From positions 495,501 through 559,500 of the forward strand of contig VIIQ02000631.1 of the NCBI GenBank assembly GCA_007449985.2: DNA of 64,000 nt, read 5' to 3'. Source of the stretch: Desmodesmus armatus. Its lineage: Eukaryota; Chlorophyta; Chlorophyceae; Sphaeropleales; Scenedesmaceae. The position numbers and the translations under genes were made by a program. Positions 61,395 to 64,000 of the stretch are shown here, piece by piece. How positions within the stretch are numbered: the first letter of the stretch is position 1; the number at the start of each line of letters is the position of its first letter. The notes under the pieces were generated by a model. The model made no database searches and was not told the origin of the DNA. It saw only the letters and a program-made list of their open reading frames with translations.

Positions 61395-62120
61395 GGTGCA
61401 GGAGGGATGAAGGGCTGGGTGTTTTGCGAGTCAGGATGGATGAGGGATCCGCCTTGATGCAACTGTGGGTAGCTGTAGAGGTGCCTTTGCTTGGCATGGC
61501 ACATGTTTGTGTACAGACTGTGAAGACATGTTGCTGTACATAGCATGCCGTTGGGATGTGTATAATGTACATCAGTGTTGACAGCGTGTTTCACATACTC
61601 TAAAGATGCCATTGGTTTGTGCTGCTCCTACATCATGCTGCTCAATCAACCAAGCAGCACATACATTTGGCTTCGGTGTGCTGCATGCTTCTTGCCAGGC
61701 TTTCTTGACTTGACCATTATGAGCATTCCATGGGCTCGAATAAGCCGGCAGGCAGCCCCTGGCAGTGCATGTGTTGTGTGTGGTGGTCTGCATACTATGC
61801 TCCGGGAGCCCTGGTGCCTCAAGCAGCTGCCACATAGCTTGCAAACAATCTTTTGTACCGTTACGGACTCACATACCACAGCGTCAAGTGCTTTGTATCA
61901 CACAGCATCCCTGTGGCGCCTGGGGAGTGTCTGCGTGTGAGCGATGTCAGCACATCCACCAGAAGCAACGTCCGCGTGACTTGGTCTGCATACAGCTGTC
62001 AATCTGGTTCTTGTCAGGTTCTCAGTGGGTCAAGCCATGATCTAGGGCAGCACGGAACAGGTCCTGCTTCCGCTGGTAGGGGTTGGTGCATGGTGCTCGC
62101 CGAAAGGTTGGCGCCGCAGC

Positions 62121-62125
62121 TGTAA
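62121..62125 (+). terminator. Candidate TGTAA poly(A) signal for ATM
   Basis: TGTAA is the usual poly(A) signal in chlorophycean algae. This one lies 727 bp after the ATM stop codon. The position is plausible for a 3' UTR but unproven. Confidence 0.4.
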
Positions 62126-62660
62126 ATGTTTGCAAGTGGCGCCCAAGCAATACATGTGCACGAGTGGCCCAGTGCAAGAGAGGCTGTTGAAGCTGCCCTA
62201 GATGCCATCACAAGCAACAACCTTCAGAAGCAGCTCAGCTGGAGTTTGACGATTGAAAATGAAAGCAACGACTAGCAAGTGGAATGTGCGCCCTGCCAGA
62301 CCATTTCGCGGCAGCTGATGAGCACGGCAGGCAGTCCTCTCGCAGCTGGCCGTACCGCATGTCATAATGGCGGTTACAGCAGCTTTTCATCACGTTTCAA
62401 GGCAACCTATCTTTACCTCAAACATTTCGTGATTAGCCCACGGACCGTCATGCATTGCCGATGCTTTGCGCCTCTCTTTGTTATCAGGACCGCGGCTCAT
62501 AAACCCTGGCCAGCCGCAGCCTACTATAGGACGTCCGGTGCCAGTCAGCAGTACGGCGGCGCAGCTAGCCGAGTCCCCATGGCGGCGGACTGAAGACGGC
62601 GCCGACATCTGAGGTCCAAGGTTCGACTCCCGAAGGGGGCCTCTGCTTTCCGCTGGCATA

Positions 62661-62691
62661 GTGGTCGGTCTCCCCTATGGGAGGAGACCAC
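62661..62691. other. Strong 31-bp hairpin
   Basis: GTGGTC-GGTCTCCCC faces GGGAGGAGACCAC across a TAT loop, giving about 13 pairs with a small bulge. It lies 40 bp after a tRNA-like B-box and could be a structured RNA element or chance. Confidence 0.5.
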
Positions 62692-63803
62692 AACAATCCC
62701 ACCTACACGGAAGCATGGGCCTTTTGGCTCCGACTTGAAACATCTTCACAGAAATGCATGTACAGGTCATCCCTGCACCCTGTTTGCGAACAACTGATAT
62801 GAGGGCAAACACCGGCAGCTGCTGCCAGCATGGGCAAAGCCACCAGCTGTTCCTGAACCACACCAAAGATCATTACAATGCGCCCTATCGGAAAGGGCAC
62901 CCCTGTCCAACGCATATCCCTGATTGATGGTCATGCAACCATCTACATGCAGTGACCCCAGCGGTACGCATCATGGTATGACCCCACTCAGCTGGGACTG
63001 CACTCAGCTGGGCACACCAACAACATTATCAGTGAACGTGCTGAGCACAAGTTCAGCCCAACACTTCACCGCTTCACCAGGCAAAGGTCAATAACCTCAA
63101 GCACTCCAGCAGGTGACCGTTGACATGACTTGTTCAGACCGTAAGCGCGCCGCTGTTGCTGCAGCACATGCCTCAAACAGGACCGTCAACACTGACAAGC
63201 TTCACAGACGTCAGCGGCAGCAAACACCCCCAGCCTCCAGGCGAGGCTGCTCTCAACACGACTGCCCTCAACCAAGCATGGCGATCCAAAACAAAACTGC
63301 TTCTGCCTCAAGCTTGCTGTACACCAGCTAAGTAACACTCAAAAAACTGGCAGCCCCAGATAATTGCAAGATCCAGTTGATCACTTGACCAACTTTGTGA
63401 TTGGCTTGCTGCAGCAACAAACTGCTAGTGACATGCAACAGCCAGGCTGCATGGTGGTTGTGGGTACATCATACAGCGGCAAAGTTCCCAACTGTTTTGC
63501 CTGTACAAACCAAACCAAATCAGTCCCTCACAAACCAGTAAGCAACCAGTCGCATTCTTTGATTTGTCACAAACCAGCCACATCACCCTTCTCTCCAGGG
63601 TTTCATCCGATACAAACAGTCGCTTCAAGCTTCAAATTTGAACTCAAACCGGCTCATCAAGCCTCGCCCTCTGCCAGCTGGCAGGGTGTGGTTGGGCTGA
63701 CCCCACTGCCGGTGGCCCCGGCTGCTGCAGGAGGCACTGCCACAGCAGGCCTGCCCTTGAAGGGTGCCTGCACCAACACCACAGCAAGCATTGTGCCAAC
63801 ACA

Positions 63804-64000
63804 ATGTTTGGTGGCCTGTTGAAACGCGGAGGTATCATTCAGCTCAACGCCATGCAACACCTCAATAGTGTTTCAGCACAAGCTACGGCAGCGTTGGCTG
63901 CGCGTGGCGGCCACATGCACAAGGTATCTGACAAGCATTGGCCATGCAACCAGGTGGTCAAAATGGTTTGGGTCTACAGTCCTACCCGTGTGTCTACAGG
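63804..64000 (+). CDS. Possible 5' end of an unidentified gene, cut by the window
   Basis: An ATG at 63804 opens a frame that stays open to the window end (65 codons) and starts MFGGLLKRGGIIQLNAMQHL. After GGHMHK at about 63921 there is a GTATCTG donor-like site, so the first exon may end there. The stretch NSVSAQATAALAARGGHMHK looks like an amphipathic helix. I do not recognise the family. On the opposite strand a competing C-terminal-like exon (about 63752 to 63657) begins APFKGRPAVAVPPAAAG after a CAG acceptor, so strand is not certain. Confidence 0.35.
   Translation, partial: MFGGLLKRGGIIQLNAMQHLNSVSAQATAALAARGGHMHKVSDKHWPCNQVVKMVWVYSPTRVST

Larger units (their letters stand above)
61395..63803. 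other. Region downstream of ATM
   Basis: About 2.4 kb have no supported gene. It includes the ATM 3' UTR, a tRNA-like B-box at about 62612-62622, a hairpin at 62661-62691 and the presumed promoter of the gene starting at 63804. Short open frames in 61575-62125 and 63364-63822 lack motifs. The latter could be 5' exon sequence of the next gene. Confidence 0.45.

Noticed and set aside
62545..62640. Possible Leu/Ser-type tRNA gene
   Set aside because: A- and B-box-like sequences are present, but the T-stem (CAAGG against CCCGA) pairs at only two of five positions and no 7-bp acceptor stem can be drawn.

Overview
This 64 kb window is nuclear DNA of a eukaryote, most likely a green alga of the Chlorophyceae. 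Every recognisable protein is split by many short spliceosomal GT-AG introns. Exons are full of CAG/GCA runs that encode poly-Gln and poly-Ala, and TTTAGGG-like tracts and TGTAA candidate poly(A) signals occur. The gene set (PF6/SPAG17, ATM, a YEYGWG-type sterol methyltransferase, a 148-residue calmodulin) is eukaryotic. I cannot name the species.

Layout: (1) 91-2861(-), an unrecognised multi-exon gene. (2) 3594-15025(+), a PF6/SPAG17-like flagellar central-pair protein of about 2,350 aa. (3) 15180-22416(+), a short-chain dehydrogenase locus with two intact five-exon copies (284 aa each) and a degenerate third fragment upstream. A 72-bp minisatellite lies between the two intact copies. (4) 23181-24725(+), a SET-domain protein with a Gln/Ala-rich tail. 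(5) 25137-32396(+), a secreted phospholipase B/cPLA2-like enzyme with a probable GPI-anchor signal. Its introns carry a 131-bp foldback hairpin, a 57-bp tandem repeat and telomere-like tracts. (6) 34812-37633(-), sterol C24-methyltransferase, reconstructed exactly in eight exons. (7) 37938-39336(+), an HD-domain phosphohydrolase, head to head with the sterol methyltransferase. (8) 40078-41050(-), a calmodulin-type protein with two altered EF-hand loops. (9) 41484-61394(+), a full-length ATM checkpoint kinase of about 4,000 aa with intact kinase and FATC regions. (10) 63804 to the window end (+), the possible 5' end of another gene.

There is no operon logic here. The notable relations are two short head-to-head promoters (sterol methyltransferase/HD protein, 304 bp between ATGs; calmodulin/ATM, 433 bp), two tail-to-tail pairs, and one tandem gene duplication. 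I saw no CRISPR array, functional tRNA, rRNA or complete transposon. Exon ends were read by hand from splice-site sequence and reading phase. They are exact for the two dehydrogenases, the sterol methyltransferase, the HD protein and calmodulin, and approximate in parts of PF6 and ATM.
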